The notes under the pieces: generated by a model
The model's input: the letters and a program-made list of their open reading frames with translations, nothing else
Told to the model about the DNA's origin: nothing
The model's database searches: none
Program-made: the position numbers and the translations under genes
Shown: positions 24,844-35,921 of the stretch, piece after piece
How the letters are laid out: each line of letters begins with the position of its first letter
Numbering within the stretch: position 1 is the first letter of the stretch
NCBI GenBank assembly: GCA_963930655.1
Contig: OZ005605.1
Location: forward strand, 17,243,501 to 17,307,500
Length of the DNA: 64,000 nt
Origin: Myrica gale
Lineage: Eukaryota > Streptophyta > Magnoliopsida > Fagales > Myricaceae
Reading direction: 5' to 3'

Positions 24844-25750
24844 GATCAGAACATCAATGCATCCAATAGGGGAAACTCTTCAAAACTGAGGAAACAAATC
24901 AAATCATATAGCATTTGTTATCATATGACTGTCGCCAATCTTCACAATTACGGCAATAAAAGAGCAACAAAGTTCCTCGACACCCACCAAATCTCTCACC
25001 GGTGGCAAAGCAAAGCCATAAGAATGACGCGAATCAAGCAATTAGAGATCGTCCTTCAATACCAAAGCACTCTTATCTAATCCAGCAACCACACTTACTA
25101 CTGTAACCCCCGCACTTAAGAGAGCTACCGCCCTAGTGCCGCAAAGCCTTCAAAACGTATTGTTACTCCTTAAAGCACAAAACCATCCAACAAAACCATG
25201 TAGTAAACACCGGAATTCTTTTAACCCATTGAATCAAGCTCAAAAAGATCAAGCATAAAACCACCAAACTCAAATGCTACTCCGAAAGCATTAGCCACCA
25301 CAAAACACCACCTGAACTTCAATGAATGAGATTACAAAGCGCAAACCGAACTCTGAGCTCTCAACATGGAGAACTCAGAACTCATGTTTTCAAATCTCGG
25401 CAGCAATCCAAGTCTCAACCCGTTAGCTCTAGAGACCTTCAAAGGTTACGGATTTGACAAAACGGGAGAAGAATTAAACAAGGCCGTGAGATAGAAAAGA
25501 ACTCGGTGTAACATCACATAGAAGGCAGAAAGAGAAGGAGCAAAAAGAAAGAAGGGAAACACCAGAATCACCTGAATCAGATAAAGCGAAGCGAAGTCCT
25601 GGATCTTTTAACAAGCTTCGCATGCACTTCACGCGGTCTTCTTTCAAAGAAAGCGATAGTCCGTAGCGACAGAAGGTGTGATAGAAAGAGAGGTTTTAGT
25701 AGAAACAGTAACTAGTAAGAGAGAGAGAGAGTTTGGGGGGGGGGGGTTAT
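24844..25750 (-). promoter_or_regulatory. 5'UTR and promoter-proximal region of the STICHEL-like gene
   Basis: The minus-strand start codon at 24843 is preceded by a long non-coding leader. ATTCAG|GTGATT near 25568 and CCTCAG near 24890 could bound a leader intron. A (GA)n run and a G12 tract (25735-25746) lie further upstream. The exact transcription start cannot be fixed from sequence alone. Confidence 0.35.
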
Positions 25751-28700
25751 GCGGTAAGATCCGTTACAGAGACAGAGAGATGGCTCTGGGAAGAAGGGGG
25801 CTACATACATTGCAAAGTAAAGCGGTTTTGTCTGTTTGTTTAATAAGCATGCAGATTATTTTTTGGCCTTCAGCCTTTTTGCCTAAGGTACTTTTTTTAG
25901 TTTTGATTTTTTTTTAATTTCTTTTTACAATTTTAGCCAGTAATTTGTTTGGTTCAATACAAAAAGGTAAATCTGGATTTCGAACATTTTGAATTTTGGG
26001 GGGACCAACTTGTCCCTTCCGTTGAATTTGCCGGGTTCTTGTTTGCATAGGGTTGGAAATTTTTTAAAAGCCTAACCAAAAAGAAAGACTTTCTTCCCAA
26101 ATTTTTAAAACAGAGGAAATTAATTAAAATTAAATTTTTTTGTTTAAGTAAATGTGGACCTCAAAGTAAAAAAAAAAAAAAAAACTTGAGCAAGTCATTT
26201 GGTACAAGGAAGATTGTGCTTATTTAAGTTGATGATTTGGTTTTAATTATTGTAGTATTATATTTCTACATGCAGTCTTTAGTGAGGGAGGAGGTTAAGG
26301 TTGGGGCTAATGTTTACACATTGCAAGGTAACATAAATCTTAATATAAATTAGAACCATATCTTTGGGAAACAGTGCAAAGTCAGATCATTGGGTATTGG
26401 TTTAGAAAGAAATTAAGGTCAAGTATGCACCATATTCTATTTAGCCAAGCATGTGCCAGAAGACCTAAGAGTGTAATGCAACCCATATAAAGAAAAAACA
26501 AATGCAACCCATATTTAGTTACTAAGTAATCCTACTAACATAATAATCCTGATTTGGGAAACATTTCCAAAGTAATTACATTAGTTGGTCATGTGGGTGT
26601 CACATTATGAACCCTAGGAACACCATCTTTGCATTAATTATTACATTAAAGTAATCTCATACCTCAAAATAAATAAATTTATTTTTGCTAGAAGGGGTCA
26701 TGTGCTACCAGATTGGTGTTGTGGTTGTAGTTCCAATTAGGTCTGCAAAAAGTGTAAAAAATAAAAATAAAAATAAAAATAAAAAAGATAATCCGAGGTA
26801 GAAACAAGGCCCACCCATTTGTATTATGAGGCTATCCTATTCGCTTCTTTTCGTGCCTTAGAAAATCACAGTTTGACCCATCATTGAAAAGGAAAGCTTT
26901 ATAATACAAAGGTTCCGATCCAACACCCAACGTGCGACTGTACACGTGTCATAGCCATGGTTCCCAATGGGGGTGAGCCCGGCACTGAACTTTTTTTTAT
27001 GAAAGAACTATGGTTGTCACAGTCACGTGCCCCATTCAACCCCATGAATTATTATGACTCATGCTAAAAAAAACATGTTTATAATTCTTTTTATGTTTTA
27101 CGAAAATGGGCTATGATCATCTACCACTCCAGACTACTTACACCCCATTTTGGTTATGGTTCTATAACTATACAGTGCAATGGTAAAGATATGAGACATC
27201 TTTGGATTTGAAACTAAAATCTATATAAGAAGTGATTAGGGTAATTTACATGAGAATAGGTTAGGCTTGGTAACTTTCCTCTAACTTAAAGAAATGTCAA
27301 TATATTATATTAATAATTGCCTACCAATATTACTGTAGTTGACACTATGGTAATGGACAAAGAAGTTGAATTGTTAATTTGTTGACCGACTATTAATTTG
27401 TTGTTGCTATCCTGGTCCCTACATATGATACGATATTTGCTCCAAATCATCTTTTCATGTAATGGGTAGTATGGAATGACAAGATGTGTCCAGAAGATAG
27501 AGACATAAAATATAATAGCCGAAATTATGGTAAGATAGGGACGTAATAAGCAACAGTAATAAAATATATAGCGCAAGTTTATAATTTTTTAAAATTAAAT
27601 ATCATTGTCAGAGATATAAACCCTTTACTCTTCATATTATCAATTTCGTTACATTTTGTTTATTAATTACTACTCATTTACACTTTAAATTTCGCTGTTA
27701 ATTTAGAGAAAAATTATTATTTTGATTTAGTGGAATCTCATAATATTCTTATTATTATGTGTGGAGGTAAATTAATTATTTCACTAAATTATAAATAATA
27801 ATTTTTGTTTAAATTAATAGTGCGAGTGTAAAGTGTATATAATTGAAACTTAAATAACGAAATGTAACTAAATTTAAGATGGCACGTATTAAAACCCCAA
27901 ATCTAGGATGATTTTTTTTAAGTAGCGGGTTTTGGCCATTATTTAATAGACTGTTCATTTTGAGAAAGGTGGGACAATGTTATTAACTCCTTCCTAAAGC
28001 AGCTTTTTTATGGGTTTTATCGAAGAGTTTGTGCTTTTAAGACTTTGACTTTTAAAAAGCTATGCAAGATTGCCCTCTTTATGGACCGTTCACTTTATTA
28101 GCTGAATTTGAAGTGGAGTAAAATTTCTAAGTGCTCAAACTTTCTTACATGTGAAAATGTTTGGATTTTTTTTTCTAGGCAAGAAATATCTGGATTTTTA
28201 TAATAAAGTCCGATTTGTGCAGGTTCAAACAAGAAAGCAGTGCAAGTACCAGCAAAGTATATTGATTAGCTTGCACGACCAAATTTATATCAGTATCTTG
28301 ATAGTACATCTATTGGAAATATGGCCTACCAAACCTTATATGGGGGGCACAAGAAGCAAAGGAAACCCGTACAAAGAAAGACATTCCAAACCACACCATG
28401 TTGAGGCGCAGGTAAGCTAAGCCAACCCAACTAGACACCCTTGTCTAGACAAGATGGTCTCAAGCTGCAGGGACACCAATTCCATTCTCAAATGTTTTTG
28501 CTTCTTTGGTAAATGAATAAATATTTTTCTTAGAATTTACAAAAATAAAAATAAAAAATGTTGGAGGTTCCATGTGACGAACCCTTGAACCAAAGTTTAC
28601 CCTTTGTGATTATTATGAAGTTTGGACCGTCGTCAACTTCAGAATGAACCCGTCATTTTCCTTTGTTTTTATGGTTTGGACCCACCTGCCATGAATTGAC

Positions 28701-28879
28701 ATCTAATAGATTTTGTACAGTATATCTGGGCCATATATTCTCGTCACCCATGTGACATTTCTGTTCCAAAACAAGAGAGTTCTGGCGCTGGGACTTAAGT
28801 TCCACCAATCTACATACCGTTGGATCTCACCCAAAGAGGATCCACTTGCATCATCTTGGATTCTCTCACTAAGTAGTAA
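25751..28879. other. intergenic DNA, no gene seen
   Basis: AT-rich sequence with an A-tract (26169-26183), an (AAAAT)n run near 26758-26784 and no frame of recognisable family. Nothing beyond decayed repeat sequence can be supported. Confidence 0.45.
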
Positions 28880-29075
28880 GGCTCGGTTCTTTTATAAAAT
28901 TTTACTCATTCTAAAATTTTAATACAATAAAATATTACATTATAATCTTTTTTTCTCTATCAAATCATTATTTTTCACTACAAAAAATATAAAAAAATTA
29001 TCTCTCTTTACTTTTTCACTAAACCCAATACTTCAAATTTTAACCACACTAAAATTTTACTTCTCAAACACAACC
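28880..29075. mobile_element. Tourist-like (PIF/Harbinger) MITE, 196 bp
   Basis: The left end GGCTCGGTTC...AAAATTTTA and the reverse complement of the right end GGTTGTGTTTG...AAAATTTTA form imperfect inverted repeats. They are flanked by the 3-bp duplication TAA (28877-28879 and 29076-29078), as expected for this superfamily. The interior is AT-rich and non-coding. Confidence 0.7.
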
Positions 29076-29236
29076 TAAGTAAACTAATAAACCAAGTCAA
29101 GTGGTCCAATTGCAACAAATTCAAGCTAGTGACTCCAGCCTTGATCTGGTTTTTATTATGGTAATTTACTTCTTACAAGATTCGGTTAATAAAAAAGCTC
29201 CTTTTCACTTTCTCCACTGTCACCATCTATTTGCAC

Positions 29237-30310
29237 TAGAGCTAAAAACCAAACAATCGGATCCATTTTGAACCAAATCGTGCGCCGAACAGACTGGTTC
29301 GGTTCTACTAATTTCTCAACCGACGGCCGAACCGTCAGTTGAGAGAACCGACCGGGCCGACCAAGTTCGGGGGTCGGCCCGGTTTGGGCCCAATTGGATA
29401 CAGAAATGGGGGCTTGAAAATCACATAAAGAGGCTCTAGAAAGAGGCTTCAAAGAAAGGGTTCATCGAGGTGATGAGCCAATGTAGGCTTACAAATTTAC
29501 AATCTGTAGCATTCTCATATGTCTTTGCTTCGGTGCAAAAATCTCCAAATAAGATATAAAAAAAGTACTAAAGGACTTCATGCTGATAAGCTTACCAAAG
29601 CTTCCAGACTTCTTGCCCGTGCTTACTCCGTTGTTCCACAAACAACTCAACGAAGCTAAAGAACTGAGAAAGAAACAGCTAGACTCGGAAGAGCGGTGAA
29701 ATCGATGTTAGTTCCACTAATAAGGAAGAGAAAGGCTTTCGTGGAGAGCGGTGGAATCAATGTTGGTTCGGAGATGGTAAGCCCCATTGGTGCTGCCTAT
29801 ATAGACTCGCTTTTTGGCTTGGAAGTGCCTGGTCGAGGCAAGTTAGGAGAAGAAGAGCTCTTGACGATGAGCTCAGAAGCAATCAATGCCAGAACGAGCA
29901 CGAGTGCTACGACTGCGGAATGGGCTCTGCTTCGCATGGTGCTGAACCAAGAGATTCAAGAAATGCTATTCACGGTTTCGACTGAGAGAGAGAGAGAGAG
30001 AGGTGTGGGGCGGCTAGGGCTTCACTTTTGAGAAGAAAGGGGTGAAGTATGAAGGAGGGGAGGCGTCGGGGGGAAAGAAAATTACGTAAAGGGGAATTGG
30101 GGAAGACTTAATATAAAAAAAAAAACTTAAAATCCCAAAGTACCCTTGGTTCGGTTCGGCTCACGGTTCTGGGCACCCATAACCGTGGGCGGTTATCTCA
30201 AAATTTGGGCTGACAGCCGAACCGGACTGGCCCAAAACCGGCTGACCCAGTCGGTTCCGGGCCGGTTTGGGTCGGCTCGATTGGTTCCGGCCCAAATTTG
30301 TTCAACCCTA
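29237..30310 (+). mobile_element. hAT-type transposon carrying a P450 gene segment
   Basis: A perfect 8-bp target duplication ATTTGCAC flanks it (29229-29236 and 30311-30318). The termini TAGAGCTAAAAAC (left) and TAGGGTTGAACAA (reverse complement of right) fit the hAT form TAGRGYTRAA. Both subterminal regions are packed with GC-rich motifs such as GGTTCGG and GGGCCGG in opposite orientation (29280-29400, 30148-30300). These contrast with the AT-rich surroundings and probably served as transposase-binding repeats. No transposase is encoded, so the 1074-bp element is non-autonomous. Its middle contains a cytochrome P450 fragment, annotated separately. Confidence 0.85.
29575..30030 (+). pseudogene. 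captured cytochrome P450 fragment, CYP77B-like
   Basis: Two frames together encode the middle of a CYP77-type P450. At about 29580-29690 the translation reads SLPKLPDFLPVLTPLFHKQL, followed by a helical linker. After a frame change, 29696-29990 gives VPLIRKRKAFVESGG, then SPIGAAYIDSLFGL and the I-helix region. That I-helix reads ARTSTSATTAEW where functional P450s have AGTDTSATT-like sequence, so the acidic/Thr pair is damaged. A GA microsatellite (about 29982-30002) follows. The N-terminal membrane anchor, the ExxR segment and the heme-binding Cys are all absent. Assignment to CYP77B rests on the SPIGAAY segment, recalled from family knowledge. Confidence 0.8.
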
Positions 30311-31526
30311 ATTTGCACTGTTTTATCATACAATATATCATACACTTTACATCATCTTTTAAATTTTTTTATTAAATTAAACAGAAAATAATTTTTTAGT
30401 ATATAAAAGAATAATTTTATCTTTATAATTCTTTTAGCTGGGATTAATTTTTGAAAGTAAAATAGTAATTTTAGAGCCAAAAAATATAAAGTGTTTAAAA
30501 ATAATAGATTGAGATGCAAAGTGTTAAAACCTCATAATTAATTGATGCAAAGTGTATTTAATCTTTAATTATATTATATTGTTAAAATGAACGAGAAATA
30601 GAGTACACAACACAATTTTAAATGTCCAATCGTATTATTTGAACATCTGATTAAATGGTAAGAATTTTAATAATTCAAAAATATAGTACGAAGAAATTAA
30701 TAGTTTGAACTCCAAAAGACGTTAGTAAGAGCCTTAAAATGAGTAAGATAAGAGATTATATTTTAGGAGTATGAGTATTTTATCTGGCTTCCTTATTAAT
30801 ATCTAAAAATAAATAAATTTAAAATTTTTTCTTCGAGTAATGACATTCTCATTTCTCACTGGGGATTCAGGTGTTAAAAAAAAAAAAAGACACAACAAGA
30901 TGTTTTCCTCTGCCACGACGCATTCCATTGAGCCGAGACAAAAATCCCGTTTCCCACGGGAGCCTTTTGTGTCCTCCGAGTTGGGAACGCAAGAAAAGGT
31001 TCACAATTCACATGACTCGCATAGGAACTAAAATTTTGGGGACCGATAGGTCACCACCGGCCGACAAAATCCGTGCAAAAACAGGTACGTTGATCACTTT
31101 GCGGTGTGGGCTTCCTATTTCGTTAAGGGCTTCACTTAGAAGAGTTGGTTTATTTCAGAGAGTCGTTGGTGGTCCTTCATATTGCCGGCTACCTAATACC
31201 TATATATATGACTCCAAAAGAGAAACCGGTTGGATAGAGACATACGTGACAACAACGTCGACGGCAATGGTTTAGGTTATTGCTGATAGGGAGAGCAGAG
31301 CCGTACACTGAGTGTTGAGATTTTCAGCTTGTTGGTCATTGGAGGGTATGGGCTGTTTGGTCCAGTTCATGATAGAGAGGGGCAGCTCTATCGAGGGAAG
31401 GTACGGGGAACCTCTGTCAAAAAGTGCTTAGAAAAATAACAAAATAATTATGTCTTAAGAGTATTACTCCCACATGTGGGGGCTCAAATAGGACAAAAGA
31501 GTATAATTTTTTATTATTATTACTTA

Positions 31527-31749
31527 GACGTATTTGTTTTGAAAAAAATTGTTAAATTCTACTAATAGTATAATATTAGGTTGATATTTGAATTTTATTG
31601 GTATGCGTGTAAAAATTGTTGAGTTGTATTGATGTGTATAAAAAAGTTAATGTTGAGTTGTATTAATATGTTTGTAAGAGTAATGTTAGAAGTAAAAATT
31701 TAGAAATTTGAATTTAAGTTCTAAAAATTTTAGCCAAACGAACATGCCC
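31527..31749. mobile_element. Tourist-like MITE, 223 bp
   Basis: Flanked by the 3-bp duplication TTA (31524-31526 and 31750-31752). The left end GACGTATTTGTTTTG and the reverse complement of the right end GGGCATGTTCGTTTGG are imperfect inverted repeats. No coding content. Confidence 0.65.
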
Positions 31750-31908
31750 TTAAAAATTAGGCTTAAAATAAATTATTTGTATTTCTCAACTCTCACAAGG
31801 CATAAATCATCTATCATAATAACTTATTTGGGATGCAGGTCAGTATTATGAGTGTTTGAGATTTTTCGTGTCGCTATCATCTTGTTCAATGCGTTACGAG
31901 TTGAAAAG

Positions 31909-33803
31909 TAGGTGAGATTTGTATCCGTCGGTATCCGGAATTTCGGTACCGGCACCGGTTTCGAGCTGCGGCCACCGTATACCGGCCAGAACCAGTATAT
32001 GTATTTAGGAAAAACTGGTATCGATAATTCCACCGGTACTGGGTGGAATGCTGGTACCAATTTTTTTATTTTTTATTTTTCTTAAAAATACAAAACGCAC
32101 AACTTTGGACTTGGCCTAGGGTTTTCAAAACCCACGCTCCCCCCGATGCCCCCCATTTCTCGCCTGAGTCGCCTCTGTCCTGCCTCTGTCCGACCTCCGT
32201 CTCTCGTTTCTTCTCCGCTCCCGGCCCTCCGACCTCTCTTCCCCTCACACGGTTGACGGATCTTAACTCTCAAGCGCTCTTTCTCTGTCTCTCTGACTCT
32301 TGAGTTCTTTCTCACAGACTCATAGTCTCACTCAACTCTCTCCCTCGGGTCGCCGCCGTCTCCACTCGCCTTCGAGTTTGAAGGCCGACGGCCTCGGCCC
32401 TCTCATTCTCAGCCGAATCACTCATAAACTCTCTCTCTTTCTCTCTCATCCTCACGGGTCACACTTACAGACTCACTCACTCTCACTATATCACAATAAC
32501 ATTCACAGATTCATTGCTTCTTATTTTTTTCAATTTCATTTTGTATCATTATTCATTATAATTTCTTCTTTTTATTATCTGTTAATATGAAAAAAATTCT
32601 TTGCAGGTTTTTACAAAAGGTTGTGCCGTGTGGTTACTGGTTAGTGCATTGCCATTGAGGTAAATTAACTAATTTTTCACTTATTTAGTAGTTCATTAGT
32701 TAATTTAAAATTTTAGAATGTATATTAGGACCTAGGTTGTGAAACTGAGGAGGATGAGCTTGAATGATTGGAGAATTTGGTTGTTACTTGTTAGTTGTTT
32801 GTAAATTATTAATTGTTTGTTTGCGGTAGCCTGTAGATAATTTGTGAGTTGTTAGTTAGTTTGTATATTAAAGTTGCGGCTCTTCGATGTATTGATGGCA
32901 GTGGTGAACAAGAAAATAAGATTGTTGCTAGGGCTTGTTGTTCTTTGTTAGGCAATGTATGAATTTAGTTTTCCTTGCATTTATTGTGAGCATGTTAAAA
33001 CCAAATTCTAATACATGAAAAATCTGGCAGAACATTTCTGGTCTCAAATGGTTATCGTTTCCAAGGTATTAGGAGATTATCTTTCCACTGTATGTTTTCT
33101 GCAAGGCTTTACTGTTATTGAAACAATGTATGTATGAGAGAACTTTAAATTGGCTAATTAGGAAGTTAAACCATTGGAGATTGTATATTGACCTTAGGGA
33201 TTGTATAACAATTTGATAGTGATGTTTTGATAAAATGACCACATTTTATTCCATCAATTCAACTATTCAATTTGTAATATTTGTAGTTTCTTTTAGATGA
33301 TGTAAATTTGAATTATTTGTAAACTTTATGTATATGTGTAACTTGTAAATTTATTTCTATCATTCTTCTTTCATTGATGTATGTATATGATTTATTAATT
33401 TAATGCAATTGAAACAACTATAGAATTGTAAATTTGTAATTTTGGAACATGTAAATTATTATTACATCAAAAAATAGTGGATCCAACATCCTATTAAAAT
33501 CCTAAATTTGGTATTTTGGATCCAACATCCATATTTAAAAACTTACTTATTAAATCAAGCCCAAATTAAAAAGCCTGACAAAAACAATAATAAAACAAGC
33601 CCAACTTAAAAAGTCCGAAAAATGATATAATAAAACAAGCTCAAGTTAAAAGCCCTAAAAAAATAAAGATTTTGGGCCCAAAATCAGCCCAAATGAACTT
33701 CTGGAATTCCGTCATCTGGTACCGGGATTGCCGGAATTCCGGCAGTTCTCGGACCGAAACCGGATGCCTAAATAGGCCTCCGGCTAATACCGGTACCGCC
33801 CTA
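31909..33803. mobile_element. probable hAT-like element with GC-rich CCGGTACCGG-type subterminal regions
   Basis: GC-rich, mutually inverted motifs (GGTACCGGCACCGG near 31946; ACCGGTACCGCC near 33789) bracket 1.9 kb of sequence, as in the P450-carrying hAT element. Possible termini are TAGGTGAGATTTG and TAGGGCGGTACCGG (reverse complement). The flanking octamers TTGAAAAG and AAAAAAAG agree at only five positions, so the ends are tentative. The interior at 32100-32520 is CT-rich like a plant 5'UTR and is followed by a possible intron, hinting at another captured gene 5' end. Confidence 0.45.
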
Positions 33804-33900
33804 AAAAAAAGTTCATCCGAGTTCCTTACACAAAGGGTGGCTTACAATGATTTTTTTTCCGTACCTAAAAACTAAAAATCATCGATCATATATAAGGGCA

Positions 33901-34085
33901 CAGGGACGAATCTACGGGGGGCCCGGGGGGCCCTGGACCCCCCAAAGATTTTGAAAAAAAAAAATTTTAGTATTAATATTTAATATTTAAAGTGTCATAA
34001 TTGTATTTTAGTGCTTATAATTGTATTTTAGTGCTTATAATTGTATTCCGGCCCCCCTCGAAACAAATTCCTGACTTCGTCCCTG
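33901..34085. mobile_element. hAT MITE, 185 bp, with perfect 8-bp duplication
   Basis: The termini CAGGGACGAATCTACGGGGGG and the reverse complement of the right end, CAGGGACGAAGTCAGG, are strong inverted repeats. The 8-bp duplication TAAGGGCA (33893-33900 and 34086-34093) is perfect. Inside, ATAATTGTATTTTAGTGCTT is repeated about two and a half times. The intact duplication suggests a young insertion. Confidence 0.88.
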
Positions 34086-34093
34086 TAAGGGCA

Positions 34094-35921
34094 TATATAT
34101 AAACTTAAAAAGAGTTCATTAATAATACATTAAACAAATTTAAAAATACATTCAAATAATCTTCCAAAGTCCAAAATAATCTTTTTTTTTCTTGTTTCAT
34201 CGCTGGTGCTTGCCCATTAAAAATGCTAGCCATATAACTTTACAGACTTCAGGTATATAAATGTACTGGAAAAGTTTGAATCTTATTAAGCAGTTGAAAG
34301 GCATCGTGAAGTTCATGTCGTCCTTGGGCTTTTAGTTCGGTGCTTTTAAAGCCGACAGAACCCACTGGAGTCTGAATGATTGAAGTGGTCAGTTTCTGGT
34401 TCATTGATTCAACTTCCTAACACGTGCAGCCAATTTTTTTTTTTGGTAAAAAGTTGCTGAAATTGATGAAAAAATAATTATGAATTTTTTTAAAAAATTT
34501 TTTGAGAGCAAACCAAACATAGTCTAAAACTTCAGAAGATGATTAGGCCAGCAATAAGCCAAAAAAAAAAAACAAATCTTTGACTGCTGGCTGCTGCTTT
34601 TGGACTGACCACATTATTGCTTAGGTTAACACTAAATTCCAATCACTCTAAACCAATCAAAGGGTAACCAACATTAAGGTGAGCTTTCATACTTCATAGA
34701 AACTGCCTTTACATTGGGCCCCGGTAGACAAAAAGGAAAAGAGAGAGAATCAAAGGCACCCTTTGATTAGTATCACGGCCTGACTCCTTGAATTATCTAT
34801 GATTCTCTTATCTTCTGCAGCCTACAGCTGGCCCTAATAGTTTCCGAGGTTCGTCATTCATATTTCTAACCTTTTTATAGGGCTGGTTGGTGGAGAGAAT
34901 CATATTGGAAAAGCCACTTTTTTGGTCTAGTTCTAGAGGGACAATCTTATGGTTCTGTGTTCCAATCTCCAGTCTCCTTTACTTTTGTGGGGGCAATGCA
35001 ATCTCTAATCTTGAGAAAGCAATAAGTTCTTAGTACTTTTATCTTTGTATTGGATAGTTAATAACTTGAGGCATGTGCCAACGTGCGCCTTTGCGGCGGG
35101 GTTGGCACTCCTTTGCTACCATGTAGGGGCAAGTAGGGGCGGCAGAAGGAGGCCATCTTGGTTTAATTTGAGCCCAACCAACTCTGCCTAAATGGGACAA
35201 AGAAAGGGTATTGACAACTCACTTTGTGACACTTGTGTGAATTACAAAAGTACAAGCGCTGGAATGGGAAGCAGCTGGAATTCAGCAAAAAAAAGAATGG
35301 GAAGCAGGTGGAGAACAAGATATCAAAACGTAGCCGTATGGTCTAGCAACCATCCACCCCTCTTTCTAAGAATTTTTTTTGTGCTCACTATCTCTCTCTC
35401 AACAGGTGTTATTTTGGGCGTCAAAGTAACCAAAGTAGTCCATTCCGACGACAATGAAGTGGGCTTTGGCCCAGATGTTTGATTTTGGGACCAAACTCAA
35501 ATCGAGCGTCCGTTTTCAAGGCTTTTGGGAATCAGATCCCCATAGCGCCACACTGTTGTGCTTATGTACGGCAACCCTTATTTTTACCCTGAGAAGAAGC
35601 CCTTATGAATCACTTCATTTTTTTTTGTCCTAGCGTCATCTTTTTATCAGTTGTAATATCCTCTCTTCACCTTACAGAACTTTAGGTAGAAAAAGGAACT
35701 TTAATAACCAAAAAAATGCAAACACATATATGGGGACACGATTTTTAATGATTATCAATTTAACAAAACCTTGATTCCAAATAATTGAGAGGGGGGGGGG
35801 GGGGGGGGGCGGCACACGAATTCTTTACACCCATTAAACTCTATCAAGGCTCAGAACACTAGGGACCTTGGAATCAATATACAAAATTTACAGTCTAGAT
35901 GAAGCAGTGTTTACCCTTACG
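34094..35921. other. intergenic DNA, no gene seen
   Basis: No frame here resembles a known protein. A G19 homopolymer occupies 35791-35809, just beyond the stop of the minus-strand UBTD-type gene. The final hundred bases are probably its 3'UTR. Confidence 0.45.

Noticed and set aside
24153-25080. Plus-strand frames opposite exon 1 and the leader of the STICHEL-like gene
   Set aside because: Antisense shadows with no homology; the minus strand encodes a well-conserved protein.
30871-31275. 134-codon open frame with mixed composition
   Set aside because: No family resemblance, starts in an A-tract, no splice or promoter context.
32043-32590. Overlapping open frames rich in Ser/Pro/Leu
   Set aside because: They come from CT-rich repeats that stay open in several frames; more like a leader sequence than coding DNA.
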